From Thermoflexus hugenholtzii JAD2 (lineage in GTDB: Bacteria > Pseudomonadota > Gammaproteobacteria > Burkholderiales > Burkholderiaceae): a DNA stretch of 57,530 bases. The stretch is taken from contig CALPOM020000005.1 in assembly GCA_943325205.2 (NCBI GenBank), positions 1 through 57,530 on the forward strand. The letters run 5' to 3'. The number at the start of each line of letters is the position of its first letter. Within the stretch, counting starts at the first letter, position 1. Shown here one piece after another: positions 33,891 to 42,817 of the stretch. The position numbers were made by a program, and so were the translations under genes. Under the pieces are notes generated by a model that was given only the letters and a program-made list of their open reading frames with translations, had not been told where the DNA came from and searched no databases.

Positions 33891-35412
33891 TCAATAAATC
33901 AAAAACTAAACGAATATCAATATCCTGTCCGTCAGTTGAGCGGTTCATATTGAGGCGTTGCAAGGCATTTTTTTCTGTCCAGGTAAAACTAAGTTGCCAG
34001 CCATCTTGCATAATTTCGCTGACTTGGCCTAAGGGATTTCTTTTAATTGTCCCGGGTGAGCCAGCTCGTGTAAATCCAGCTAACCAAGAGGATAGTCCTC
34101 GAGCAGGGATTGGAAGACCAAGCGCATCAAAAACTAATTGGTCAGCATCAACGGCAGTAATCACCTTACCATTTTGCTCTAAGGTTGCAACACTTGGACG
34201 AACTTGAATTTTTGCAATTGAGGTACCAAATGGACCCCTAATTTCCAGCTCATCGTTTAATTGTTCATGGGTCAAGGTGAAGGCGCCTGAGCCACCATTT
34301 TGATTAGAGGCACCGTTAATTTTGACGGCAAAGCGTCCATCCCATTTCTTTTTTTGAGTTTGGATTTTCGGCTCTTGTAAAGTCCATTCGGGATAAAGCC
34401 TTTTTAAGGTATTTTTTAAAACTGGGTGGTTGGCATTGAGAGACTCGGCTTTTTTCCAAATAGCTTTTGCTTCTTCTATTTTTCCAGTAACCCAAAAAAC
34501 CTCCCCTAAATGCGCTCCGACTTCGGCTTCTGGAAGTTTATTAAAACTCTTTTCTAAATATTCAATCGCTAGATCAAACCGACCAAGTCGAAAATAAATC
34601 CATCCAACACTATCTAATATGTATGGGTCTTCGGGAGAGATTTGATGGGCTTTTTCGATCAGCTGTAAAGCTTCATCAAGTCGAATATTTCGATCCGCAA
34701 ACGAATAACCAAGGGCGTTTAGTACACTTGCGTCGTCAGGCTTATTTCTTAATAGCCCACGTAATACAGATTCCATCGTTTTATAGTTACCAGATTTTTC
34801 TTGGCCTAGTGCATATAAAAAAAGTAAATTAGGGTTTTTTGTAAGTGGTTTTAGGCTATCAATGATTGTCGAAAAGGCCAGCAGCGCTTCATCTTGATTG
34901 GGGGCTTTAGAGACGATATTTTGGAGCTGTAATAAAAAAGTATCTTGCTTATCGGTGTTTTGTTTTGCCAGAAAGGCAATGGTTAATTCGACTGATTCTC
35001 GCCACTTATTATTGATCATTAGTAAGGTAATGAGTACTTCTTTTGAAGACGAATCGTTGCTTGGGGATAAATCATCCCACAGTTTTGCAGCCTCTAAAGC
35101 AAATTGGGGGGATTGTGCGGATAATGCCAGCTCCATAGCACGCTGCGCTACCCGGGGATCTTTACTAGAACGCGCAAGGCCTAAAAGAGTTTGATAGGCT
35201 GGCCCGATTTCACCGCGTTGGATCGCGATTTCTGAACTGAGGAATAAATAAATTTGCTCAGCGCGTTGTTGAGCGTTTTTGTCTGCAGCTAGATCTTCTT
35301 CAGCCGATTGCGCATAGGTGATTAACGGCATACTTAAAAGAATACCAAGGCCTAGGCTAATGAAGCAAAAAAAGAATACTTTTCTAAAATGCGCTAAATT
35401 GTGTATTAACAT
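33883..35412 (-). CDS. lolB: TPR protein fused to a LolB-like lipoprotein-insertion domain
   Basis: 509 residues in one uninterrupted frame. A Sec-type signal peptide (about residues 14-36, ending TYAQS) has no lipobox Cys. Residues about 45-340 form tetratricopeptide repeats, for example VLNALGYSFADRNIRLDEALQLIEKA and DSVGWIYFRLGRFDLAIEYLEKS. Residues about 357-509 match LolB: KKWDGRFAVKI, ADQLVFDALGLPIPARGLSSWLAGF and RLNMNRSTDGQDIDIRL. LolB normally receives lipoproteins from LolA and places them in the outer membrane, and is itself a lipoprotein. In related genera a TPR gene and lolB are separate neighbours before ispE, so this looks like a gene fusion with loss of the LolB lipid anchor. 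Confidence 0.88.
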   Translation of the reverse strand: MLIHNLAHFRKVFFFCFISLGLGILLSMPLITYAQSAEEDLAADKNAQQRAEQIYLFLSSEIAIQRGEIGPAYQTLLGLARSSKDPRVAQRAMELALSAQSPQFALEAAKLWDDLSPSNDSSSKEVLITLLMINNKWRESVELTIAFLAKQNTDKQDTFLLQLQNIVSKAPNQDEALLAFSTIIDSLKPLTKNPNLLFLYALGQEKSGNYKTMESVLRGLLRNKPDDASVLNALGYSFADRNIRLDEALQLIEKAHQISPEDPYILDSVGWIYFRLGRFDLAIEYLEKSFNKLPEAEVGAHLGEVFWVTGKIEEAKAIWKKAESLNANHPVLKNTLKRLYPEWTLQEPKIQTQKKKWDGRFAVKINGASNQNGGSGAFTLTHEQLNDELEIRGPFGTSIAKIQVRPSVATLEQNGKVITAVDADQLVFDALGLPIPARGLSSWLAGFTRAGSPGTIKRNPLGQVSEIMQDGWQLSFTWTEKNALQRLNMNRSTDGQDIDIRLVFDLLND

Positions 35413-35450
35413 ACACCCATTTTATATAAATATCTTAAAACAAGCTTAAT

Positions 35451-36284
35451 ATGCCAGAATTGCCGGAAGTAGAAGTCACCAAGTTAGGCATTGAGCCCTA
35501 TGTAGTTGGTCAAGCAGTAAGTCATCTGATTATTCACGATGGCCGTTTACGCTGGCCTGTTCCGATTCATTTAAAAACAACCTTACAAGGTCAACTATGC
35601 CAAGCAATTCATCGTCGCGGCAAATATTTATTGTTTCAGTTTGAGCACGGTGTACTAATTATTCATTTGGGGATGACCGGTGTTTTGAGAATACAACATC
35701 GCCATGAGGTGCCAAAGAAACACGATCGGGTTGAAATTGTTTTTGATGAATTTTCGCTACGCTTGCATGACCCACGCAAGTTTGGAGCGATTTGGTGGCA
35801 TCCGCGCAGTCAAGGACCGGTAGAGCAGTTACCTATGCTTGCTCGGCTTGGACTTGAGCCATTAGAGGCAAACTTTGCAGGTCAACTAGGGGGTAAGCAC
35901 CTGCATCAGGCATCACGCGGTAGAACAATTGCGATTAAGCAATTTTTACTAGCTGGGCATGCTGTTGTGGGGGTGGGCAATATTTACTGTTCAGAGAGTT
36001 TATTTGATGCAAGGATTAATCCCAAGACAGCAGCAGGTAAGATTTCTGAGGAGCGCTATATGATTTTGGCAGAGTCCATTCGAAAGATATTACAGCGTGC
36101 CATTGCGGCTGGCGGAAGTAGCTTAAAGGATTTCGTAAATAGTCATGGGGAGCCTGGGCATTTTATGATGCAAACCAAGGCTTATGACCGTGCCAACTTA
36201 CCATGTACTATATGCCAGCGACCTATCAAGCAAATTAAGCAAACGGGGCGGTCGACGTTTTACTGCGCAACATGTCAGAAATAA
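35451..36284 (+). CDS. mutM: Formamidopyrimidine-DNA glycosylase
   Basis: 277 residues. Removes 8-oxoguanine and formamidopyrimidines from DNA. It starts with the catalytic N terminus MPELPEVEV (Pro1 nucleophile after Met removal, Glu2). The Lys of HRRGKYLLF, the helix-two-turn-helix region with VGNIYCSESLFDARINP, and the C-terminal zinc finger CTICQRPIKQ...YCATC are intact. It overlaps mutY, its partner against 8-oxoG damage, by 13 bp. Confidence 0.96.
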   Translation: MPELPEVEVTKLGIEPYVVGQAVSHLIIHDGRLRWPVPIHLKTTLQGQLCQAIHRRGKYLLFQFEHGVLIIHLGMTGVLRIQHRHEVPKKHDRVEIVFDEFSLRLHDPRKFGAIWWHPRSQGPVEQLPMLARLGLEPLEANFAGQLGGKHLHQASRGRTIAIKQFLLAGHAVVGVGNIYCSESLFDARINPKTAAGKISEERYMILAESIRKILQRAIAAGGSSLKDFVNSHGEPGHFMMQTKAYDRANLPCTICQRPIKQIKQTGRSTFYCATCQK

Positions 36285-37384
36285 AGTCGTTTGCAAAAAC
36301 ATTAATTATCTGGCAAGGTCAATCAGGACGATCAGGATTGCCTTGGCAAGGGCAAAAGGATCCATATCGAGTTTGGTTATCAGAAATCATGTTGCAACAA
36401 ACACAGGTGCAAACTGTTTGTGAGCGATACCGAATATTTTTAGAGCGATATCCCCATTTAGCATCTCTGGCTCAAGCCTCAGAGGAAGATGTCATGGCGC
36501 TGTGGGCAGGTCTTGGTTATTACACAAGGGCAAGAAATTTATTGCGATGTGCCCAGCAAATTCAACAAAAATATGGCGGTGAATTTCCCAAAGACGCGCT
36601 GACCCTAGCCACCCTTCCTGGGATTGGAAAATCAACCGCCGCAGCTATAGCAGCATTTTGTTTTTTAGAGAGAACAAGTATTTTAGATGCCAATGTAAAA
36701 CGCTTATTCGCGCGCTTATACGGCATTCGTGAACCACTTAATTTGACCAAAACCAATCAACAACTTTGGGGCATTGCGCAACGCGCTTTACCCGTGTCTA
36801 AGGCAGATATGCCTCAATATACCCAAGGACTCATGGATTTTGGGGCAACGGTTTGTAAGCCGTCTAAACCCCGCTGTTTAGAACCAAGTCCGATAAGTCA
36901 TTGCGTATTTCAAACACATTGTCAGGCTTATCGTCAGGGTCAAGTAGATTTGATTCCTAATAAGGTAAAAAAGTCGCAGTCACCCATTGTCTTAAGTGAA
37001 ATGCTTTTGTGTATTGCTCAGGGCAAGGTACTATTAGAAAAAAGGCCCTCTTCAGGTATTTGGGGCGGGTTGTGGTCATTACCCGAAACGAGTTGGCAAC
37101 GCGTGGATCAACTCAAAGAAGGCCAGCGAGCAAAGTCCTCTTTTGAGGATTTTCAGCACATATTGCCAAATCAACTAGAGACAGTCTTTAATCAGGGGCA
37201 ACTCTTTGCCCCCAGAAAGCACCTCTTTACACATAGAACCTTATACTTTAGCGTGCGGGTTCTGCAATTAAAAAAATTACTCCCAAAACTGCCGATACAG
37301 TATGTCTGGCAACCAATTTCTGGTGTCAACCAACTAGGCTTACCAACGCCTGTTAAGCAATTATTAATAGATTTATTGATTTAA
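36272..37384 (+). CDS. mutY: A/G-specific adenine glycosylase
   Basis: 370 residues. Excises adenine opposite 8-oxoG. The helix-hairpin-helix LPGIGKSTAAAIAAF and catalytic Asp region ILDANVKRLFARLYG are intact. The Fe-S loop has four cysteines spaced C-X6-C-X8-C-X5-C (CKPSKPRC, then eight residues, CVFQTHC). The usual MutY spacing is C-X6-C-X2-C-X5-C, so six residues are inserted. A C-terminal NUDIX-like domain (about residues 240-370) recognises 8-oxoG. Its stop codon overlaps that of rapZ on the other strand. Confidence 0.93.
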   Translation: MSEIKSFAKTLIIWQGQSGRSGLPWQGQKDPYRVWLSEIMLQQTQVQTVCERYRIFLERYPHLASLAQASEEDVMALWAGLGYYTRARNLLRCAQQIQQKYGGEFPKDALTLATLPGIGKSTAAAIAAFCFLERTSILDANVKRLFARLYGIREPLNLTKTNQQLWGIAQRALPVSKADMPQYTQGLMDFGATVCKPSKPRCLEPSPISHCVFQTHCQAYRQGQVDLIPNKVKKSQSPIVLSEMLLCIAQGKVLLEKRPSSGIWGGLWSLPETSWQRVDQLKEGQRAKSSFEDFQHILPNQLETVFNQGQLFAPRKHLFTHRTLYFSVRVLQLKKLLPKLPIQYVWQPISGVNQLGLPTPVKQLLIDLLI

Positions 37385-38274
37385 TGGGGCGATTTATTGT
37401 GCGCGGCAGATAAATCTCGGTGGCGATAGAGGCAATTGATATTTTTAAAAAGATCAGTCTGATTTTTTGAGCAGGATAAAAACAGATGATTAACCATCGC
37501 CACTGAGCGATGTTGGCCTCCGGTGCAACCAACACCAACCGTTAAATAACTCCGACCACTCTTTTGATATTTGGGAAGCCAATTATGAATAAAGAGCAGA
37601 ATATCTTGCCGAAGTTTTTCAAAATCAGGTTGAAGATTTAAAAAGTCCACCACTTCTTGGTCATTGCCGCTGAGATGCCGAAGGGTGTCCTCATAATAGG
37701 GGTTAGGAATACAACGAAGATCGAAAACAAGATCGGCATCCTGCGGTAGACCACTCTTAAAACCAAAGGACTCTAATAAAAGAGTTAATCCTGGCTGGGT
37801 ATTTTCGGTTAGGTCTAGAATCCACTGTCGTAGGGAACTTGATAAAGCATTGCTTGTGTCAATTTGAAGAGCGTTTTCGCTTAAGCTACTTAACATTTGA
37901 CGTTCTAAATCAATGGCATCAATCAGCGATTTTTGTGAATGGTCTAGGTTCTTGGCGGACAGAGGGTGTCTTCGGCGTGTTTCTGAAAAGCGCTTGAGTA
38001 AAGCCTCATTGGTTGCATTTAAAAAGATTAATTGAACGGACAGATGCTTTTTTAACTTAGCAATTATGGTTGGAATTTCTTGGATAGACAGTCCACGCCT
38101 AGCATCAATTGCAACCGCGATATGCTCACTACCAGAGGTTTGTAATGTTTCTACGAGATTTTCTAATAAGCTAACTGGTAGATTATCAACACAATCATAA
38201 CCAGCATCCTCCAAAGCACGTAAAGCAACTGATTTGCCCGAGCCTGAGATACCAGTAATGATGAAAATACTCAT
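37381..38274 (-). CDS. rapZ: RNase adapter protein RapZ
   Basis: 297 residues. The N-terminal P-loop domain has GISGSGKSVALRALEDAGYDCVDNLP. The C-terminal domain has FDLRCIPNPYYEDTLRHLSGND and VGVGCTGGQHRSVAMVNHL. In enterobacteria RapZ controls GlmS through sRNA processing; in other bacteria the role is less clear. It lies directly after hprK and ptsN, the usual PTS-Ntr neighbourhood. Confidence 0.94.
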   Translation of the reverse strand: MSIFIITGISGSGKSVALRALEDAGYDCVDNLPVSLLENLVETLQTSGSEHIAVAIDARRGLSIQEIPTIIAKLKKHLSVQLIFLNATNEALLKRFSETRRRHPLSAKNLDHSQKSLIDAIDLERQMLSSLSENALQIDTSNALSSSLRQWILDLTENTQPGLTLLLESFGFKSGLPQDADLVFDLRCIPNPYYEDTLRHLSGNDQEVVDFLNLQPDFEKLRQDILLFIHNWLPKYQKSGRSYLTVGVGCTGGQHRSVAMVNHLFLSCSKNQTDLFKNINCLYRHRDLSAAHNKSPH

Positions 38275-38284
38275 AATTAGTCTC

Positions 38285-39247
38285 TTAGTAAGGTTTATCC
38301 ATTTGCATGACTTCGCGCTGTCTCGTTATAAAGTCATCCAGTGTATTGATGCCGCGCAGCTGTAAGATCGTATTTCTGACCGCTGCTTCGACTAAAACAG
38401 CCAAATTACGACCTTCGGCTACTTGTATTTTGACAGTTCGAATGGGTAAGCCTAAAACTTCAATATGCTGAGAGTCGATTGGTAGACGCTCAAATTCTTC
38501 AGAATTTCTACGAATTAGTTGTACGATCAGTCGAAGCTTTAGTTTTCGGCGAACTGCTGTTTCGCCAAAAATTGTACGAATATCTAATAAGCCAAGACCC
38601 CGAACTTCTAACAGATCACGCAAAATTTTGGGGCAGCGTCCCTCAATATAGTCAGGACCTAAACGAGAAAAATCAACTGCATCATCTGCTACTAGGCCAT
38701 GACCACGCGAAATGAGTTCAAGTCCAAGCTCACTTTTGCCAAGTCCTGATTCACCAGTTAAGAGCACACCAAGTCCTAAAATATCCATAAAGACGCCGTG
38801 CATGGTAATTTTGGGGGCACCAATCTTCGTTAAATAGAGTCTTAAGTGATCGATCACTTCCGCTGCAGGGGCTGGTGTAACAAATAGTGGGGTTGATGAT
38901 CGTTGGCAGTACAACTTGAGTTCATCATTTGGTTCTTGGCCGTCAGCAATAATGAAACAGGGCGGATTCATACTCATTAGGTCGATCAATTGGTGCCGAA
39001 GCTGGGCTTTTTGCAGGCGGTTTAAATAAGTGATTTCGGCTTCGCCGCAAATCTGCAAACGGCTGGGATGGATTAAATTGAGATGCCCAACCAAATCTGA
39101 GGACGAGGAGGCTAGTTTGACTACTTCAACATCAAAACAACGATCTGCACCCTCTTCGCCGGTCACCCAATGTAGTTTTAGCTCTTCGAAATTTTGATCA
39201 AAAATATGTTGTGCACTAACACCATCAAGTGACAATTGTTGCGTCAT
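38285..39247 (-). CDS. hprK: HPr kinase/phosphorylase
   Basis: 320 residues. Phosphorylates and dephosphorylates the regulatory Ser of HPr. The Walker A motif is [30 protein letters not shown], followed by the HPrK signature region [25 protein letters not shown]. The N-terminal domain (residues 1-130) is present. Its HPr partner at 5.4 kb carries the target Ser in AKSIMGV. It is placed between ptsN and rapZ. Confidence 0.95.
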   Translation of the reverse strand: MTQQLSLDGVSAQHIFDQNFEELKLHWVTGEEGADRCFDVEVVKLASSSSDLVGHLNLIHPSRLQICGEAEITYLNRLQKAQLRHQLIDLMSMNPPCFIIADGQEPNDELKLYCQRSSTPLFVTPAPAAEVIDHLRLYLTKIGAPKITMHGVFMDILGLGVLLTGESGLGKSELGLELISRGHGLVADDAVDFSRLGPDYIEGRCPKILRDLLEVRGLGLLDIRTIFGETAVRRKLKLRLIVQLIRRNSEEFERLPIDSQHIEVLGLPIRTVKIQVAEGRNLAVLVEAAVRNTILQLRGINTLDDFITRQREVMQMDKPY

Positions 39248-39250
39248 TTG

Positions 39251-39709
39251 TTAATTCGCCTGACCTGCCATTACTGTTCGTAAAGCAACAGTTGTATTCG
39301 CTTCACGTAATTGCACTCTTTTTAACTTATCAGCTAGGATTTGAGCAATTTCTGAAAGAAGATCTAAATGTTTTTGTGTCGCTAATTCAGGTACTAGTAA
39401 AAAGATCACAATATCAACTGCTATTTGATCCGAAGTCTTAAAGTCAATACCGTTTAACAAACGATAAAAACTAATGATGGGCTCTTTTAGCCCTTTTAGA
39501 CGGCCGTGAGGGATAGCAACACCTACCCCAAGTCCTGTTGAGCCTAGTTTTTCACGATCTTGTAAACACTCGGTAATATTTTGTTTATTTAACTGTGTGT
39601 TTTGGGATGAGAAATGTGAACTCGCCAAATGAAATAATTCATCAATATCATTGACCGCAACGTCAAGGTAAATTTGATTGGTCGGTAATAACAAGGCGAG
39701 TTCATTCAT
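39251..39709 (-). CDS. ptsN: PTS EIIA-Ntr nitrogen-regulatory protein
   Basis: 152 residues, EIIA of the fructose/mannitol superfamily. The phospho-accepting His is in GVGVAIPHGRLKG near residue 68. It follows hpf by 7 bp in the minus direction and ends 3 bp before hprK. With HPr, enzyme I and HprK it would form a regulatory phosphorelay, commonly affecting potassium and phosphate responses. The sigma-54 gene rpoN, normally two genes upstream, is absent from this locus. Confidence 0.93.
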   Translation of the reverse strand: MNELALLLPTNQIYLDVAVNDIDELFHLASSHFSSQNTQLNKQNITECLQDREKLGSTGLGVGVAIPHGRLKGLKEPIISFYRLLNGIDFKTSDQIAVDIVIFLLVPELATQKHLDLLSEIAQILADKLKRVQLREANTTVALRTVMAGQAN

Positions 39710-39716
39710 AAACCTA

Positions 39717-40073
39717 TTATAGGTTCAACCCAGCAAGATTGTCTAACTTGTATTTTGGATGTAAAGGTAGGTGGTGATTCTTAGTCCTTTCTTTCAGTTT
39801 CAGAATCTGTTTATCCAATTTTTGGACAGCGGCATCAATTGCCAAGTAGAGATCTTGATGATGGGCTTGCGCAAATAAATCTTTACCTAGGATATGAATA
39901 CTGAGTTCAGCTGTTTGCCGGTGTTCTTTTTCTTGTGCCTTATCAACCAGAAGGGAGGCATTGATTTGAATAATTTCGTGAAAATGCTTTTTAATCAGTT
40001 CTAACTTGTCGTTTAAATGTGCTTTGATGGCGGCAGTAACTTCTAAATGGTGGCTGTGAATAATAATTTTCAT
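39717..40073 (-). CDS. hpf: Ribosome hibernation promoting factor
   Basis: 118 residues from ATG 40073, which is preceded by GGGAGAG; the ORF track adds four residues. Short-type HPF/RaiA fold: MKIIIHSHHLEVTAAIKAHLNDKLELIKKHF and HQDLYLAIDAAVQKLDKQILKLKERTKNH. It binds the 30S decoding region and favours inactive 100S ribosomes in stationary phase. It is normally downstream of rpoN, but here lptB is the next gene upstream, across a 139-bp gap. Confidence 0.93.
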   Translation of the reverse strand: MKIIIHSHHLEVTAAIKAHLNDKLELIKKHFHEIIQINASLLVDKAQEKEHRQTAELSIHILGKDLFAQAHHQDLYLAIDAAVQKLDKQILKLKERTKNHHLPLHPKYKLDNLAGLNL

Positions 40074-40212
40074 ACACTCTCCCAAAAGCGTTAAGGTGAA
40101 GAAAAATCAGAAATATCTAGCAAGAAGGCCTGATTTTCCAAGATAACTACACTTCTAGAGTAGCAGTCATTTTCTAAAAAGCCAAGGGCTAGGAATAAAA
40201 AAGAGTATTTTT
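40074..40212. other. Gap where rpoN would be expected
   Basis: 139 bp between lptB and hpf. It contains only the hpf ribosome site and AT-rich sequence. No remnant of a sigma-54 coding region is recognisable. Confidence 0.6.
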
Positions 40213-40968
40213 TTACATTCTAAAATTTTCGCCAAGATAAACCCTACGGACACTATCATTTTCGATAATTTCGCTTGGCAAACCTTGGGCAAGTACGGTA
40301 CCATCATTGATGATGTATGCATGATCACAAATCCCGAGGGTTTCGCGAACATTATGATCCGTGATCAATACTCCGATATTACGCTCAGTTAAAAATCGAA
40401 TAATTCGTTGAATTTCACCAACTGCGATGGGATCTACGCCAGCGAACGGCTCATCTAGTAGGATAAATTTGGGGTTAGTTGCTAATGCTCGAGCGATTTC
40501 GACTCGCCGCCGTTCTCCGCCAGAAAGTGATAGCGCTGGATTGTTACGCAGATGAGAAATTTGTAATTCATCTAATAACTCATTGAGACGCGCGTTAATA
40601 GCACTGCGTGTTAGACGCTGACCACTGCTGGTGATTTGGAGTTCTAGAACAGCTTTGATGTTCTCGGAAACAGAAAGCTTTCTAAAAATAGAAGCTTCTT
40701 GGGGTAGATACGATAAACCCATTTTGGAACGTTCGTGAATCGGTAAGCCACTAATCAGTTGGTTATCTAAGGTAATACGCCCTTTGTCTGCTGGTATGAG
40801 ACCTACAATCATATAAAAAGAAGTTGTTTTACCCGCTCCATTTGGGCCTAAAAGGCCAACAATCTCGCCAGTTTTTACTTCCAGCGCCACGTCTTTGACA
40901 ACCATGCGTTTGCCGTAGGTCTTTTGCAGACCTGTTGCGATTAAAGAGGATAGATTGGAAGATTGCAC
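40213..40968 (-). CDS. lptB: LPS export ABC transporter ATP-binding protein
   Basis: 251 residues from a GTG start. Cytoplasmic ATPase that powers lipopolysaccharide transport by LptFGC. Walker A is [20 protein letters not shown], the signature [19 protein letters not shown] and Walker [21 protein letters not shown]. The family's [13 protein letters not shown] motif is present. It follows lptA by 12 bp and is the last lpt gene in this minus-strand run. Confidence 0.95.
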   Translation of the reverse strand: MQSSNLSSLIATGLQKTYGKRMVVKDVALEVKTGEIVGLLGPNGAGKTTSFYMIVGLIPADKGRITLDNQLISGLPIHERSKMGLSYLPQEASIFRKLSVSENIKAVLELQITSSGQRLTRSAINARLNELLDELQISHLRNNPALSLSGGERRRVEIARALATNPKFILLDEPFAGVDPIAVGEIQRIIRFLTERNIGVLITDHNVRETLGICDHAYIINDGTVLAQGLPSEIIENDSVRRVYLGENFRM

Positions 40969-40980
40969 GAGGTGAATGTT

Positions 40981-41592
40981 TTAGGGGGTATTTTTTAATT
41001 CTACGGATACTTGGTTTTTGGAACTCATCACAGATTTAACTGGTTTTGGAGGGGGTGCTCCCAAAGATTCTTTTTTGATGGAGGGATTTTCAGAAGGAAC
41101 TTTTAAAAGGGACAAGGCGATATATTTTTCAGTATAGAGATCATACTCAATTTTTTCGGCAACGAGTTTATCTTTCCAAGTACTTAAATTTTTTCGAAGA
41201 GTATATGCTTGACCAGAAATTAACAGCATGTCTGTTTTTGCCTCATAGATAATTAACTCGCCCTCACCATAGATAAATTCAATTTTAGGACCATCTAATT
41301 GCTGTGTAAATTGAGCAAGTTCCTTAGAGTTTCCAATCACGGAAATCTTTTGATATCCCTCTGGATCAACCACGATAACTGCTTTATCTCCTTGGACTAG
41401 CATACTACCCTTAGTGATTTTGACATTACCCGTCAAGATATACTCTTGGGAGACATCATTAAAGTCGGCCGCATCAGAAGATAGTTTCGTTGCTTGCTCT
41501 TTATCTGACTTCAGAGCAAGGCTTGGAAGGCTGATGAATAAGCAATTAGTTGCTAGCACGAGTACTAGAAAGTATTTTTTAAATAAAACCAT
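40981..41592 (-). CDS. lptA: LPS transport periplasmic protein LptA
   Basis: 203 residues with a signal peptide ending near LPSLALKS. The OstA-like beta-jellyroll has EYILTGNVKITKGSMLVQGDKAVI and PKIEFIYGEGELIIYEAKTDMLLISGQAYTLRKN. It bridges LptC and the outer-membrane LptD. The C terminus is Pro/Lys-rich. Its start overlaps the lptC stop by 1 bp (TAATG). Confidence 0.92.
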   Translation of the reverse strand: MVLFKKYFLVLVLATNCLFISLPSLALKSDKEQATKLSSDAADFNDVSQEYILTGNVKITKGSMLVQGDKAVIVVDPEGYQKISVIGNSKELAQFTQQLDGPKIEFIYGEGELIIYEAKTDMLLISGQAYTLRKNLSTWKDKLVAEKIEYDLYTEKYIALSLLKVPSENPSIKKESLGAPPPKPVKSVMSSKNQVSVELKNTP

Positions 41593-42248
41593 TACCGCAA
41601 GGAGTTCCGATTCGTATCACTAGCAGCAATTGAGCCTTTAACATCGCCGCGCATCGATATAGACTGATCTATATTGTTATAAACCGCTCCTTGACTGGCT
41701 GTCATGACGGATTCTCCGCGCTCGATAAGGACTGGTAAATGTGTAATGAGACGGTCTTCATTCACAAAAACTTTTAAATAGTTAGAGCTCAGTAGGAGTG
41801 ATGGATCAATAACTGCCCCAGTTGTTCCTAATTGTTGGGGTCGGGAAACCTCGGCTTGATCAAATAATTCTACGATATCTAGATCGCCATTAATTTGGCC
41901 AGTCTTTGCTTGAATCGTCAGGGGTGGAGATTTCGAATTAAATAAGCGTAGCCGAGGAACCTTGACATCGATGGACGCGTCGTCAGCATAGTGCTTAAAC
42001 TCTTTACCTAATAGTCGATATTTTGTTGAGCCGTCTAAATTCAGAACCGTGAGTTTAGCATTGATAAAAATATAGTCTGGCTCATGCTTTTTTTTGGCCG
42101 GTGTCAGCAAGGCTTCATCTTGCGTATTTTTCTGTAAAAACCAAAATGAGACAAGGGTCAGCCCTGCCATGATAAAAAGAGGTACTAAGCGAATACCTAG
42201 AGTAACTATCAAGTCACGAGCACTCAATAGTGCGGCGGGCAATCTCAT
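41592..42248 (-). CDS. lptC: LPS export system protein LptC
   Basis: 218 residues. A single N-terminal TM helix (LVPLFIMAGLTLVSFWFL) anchors a periplasmic jellyroll (PDYIFINAKLTVLNLDGSTKYRLLGKEFKHYADD). The later segment VMTASQGAVYNNIDQSISMRGDVKG is typical of the LptC family. It passes lipopolysaccharide from LptFG to LptA. It overlaps kdsC by 4 bp (ATGA) and lptA by 1 bp, so the three are translationally coupled. Confidence 0.92.
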   Translation of the reverse strand: MRLPAALLSARDLIVTLGIRLVPLFIMAGLTLVSFWFLQKNTQDEALLTPAKKKHEPDYIFINAKLTVLNLDGSTKYRLLGKEFKHYADDASIDVKVPRLRLFNSKSPPLTIQAKTGQINGDLDIVELFDQAEVSRPQQLGTTGAVIDPSLLLSSNYLKVFVNEDRLITHLPVLIERGESVMTASQGAVYNNIDQSISMRGDVKGSIAASDTNRNSLR

Positions 42249-42808
42249 TGGAAGGATTCAAGAAGCAGTTTGTTATAGCAATCTTGTGCTCGTAAGATCA
42301 AGTCACAAACCTCTCTAACAGCACCTTGACCACCGTTGCGGGCACAGATGTAATGTGCGATCTTTTTAACTTCGTCATGCGCTTGCGCTGGACAGGCTGC
42401 TAAACCAACTTGTTTCAGTACACCCAAATCAGGCCAATCATCCCCTATTGCCGCACATTGCTTGGGAGTTAATTGTAAGTCTTGAAGAAGTGTGTGTAAA
42501 ACCAGGGTCTTTTTTTCAACGCCTAAAAAGATATGCTCTAAACCCAAACTTTGGGCGCGCTTTTGAACCATCTCAGATTTTCTACCTGAGATGATGGCAC
42601 ATTTGAGTCCAATACTTTGGAGCATTTTTAAACCATGTCCATCAAGACTATCAAATACCTTGAGATGTTCAAGACCATCTGCACTAATAAATAAGGATCC
42701 ATCAGTCAGGACACCATCAACATCGAGGATGAGTAGTTTAATCTGTTGAGCCTTCTCTATTGCCTGTGGAAATCGTTCAAGAGAATTTGTTAGGAAAGTA
42801 TTGGCCAA
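42245..42808 (-). CDS. kdsC: 3-deoxy-manno-octulosonate-8-phosphatase
   Basis: 187 residues starting at TTG 42808, supported by an AAGGTG ribosome site and the absence of a suitable ATG. HAD-superfamily phosphatase in Kdo synthesis. The nucleophile motif is LLILDVDGVLTDGSLFI, then CAIISGRKSEMV and AIGDDWPDLGVLKQVGLAACPAQA. It lies between kdsD and lptC, linking Kdo synthesis to lipopolysaccharide export. Confidence 0.93.
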   Translation of the reverse strand: MANTFLTNSLERFPQAIEKAQQIKLLILDVDGVLTDGSLFISADGLEHLKVFDSLDGHGLKMLQSIGLKCAIISGRKSEMVQKRAQSLGLEHIFLGVEKKTLVLHTLLQDLQLTPKQCAAIGDDWPDLGVLKQVGLAACPAQAHDEVKKIAHYICARNGGQGAVREVCDLILRAQDCYNKLLLESFQ

Positions 42809-42817
42809 CTGGGCACC

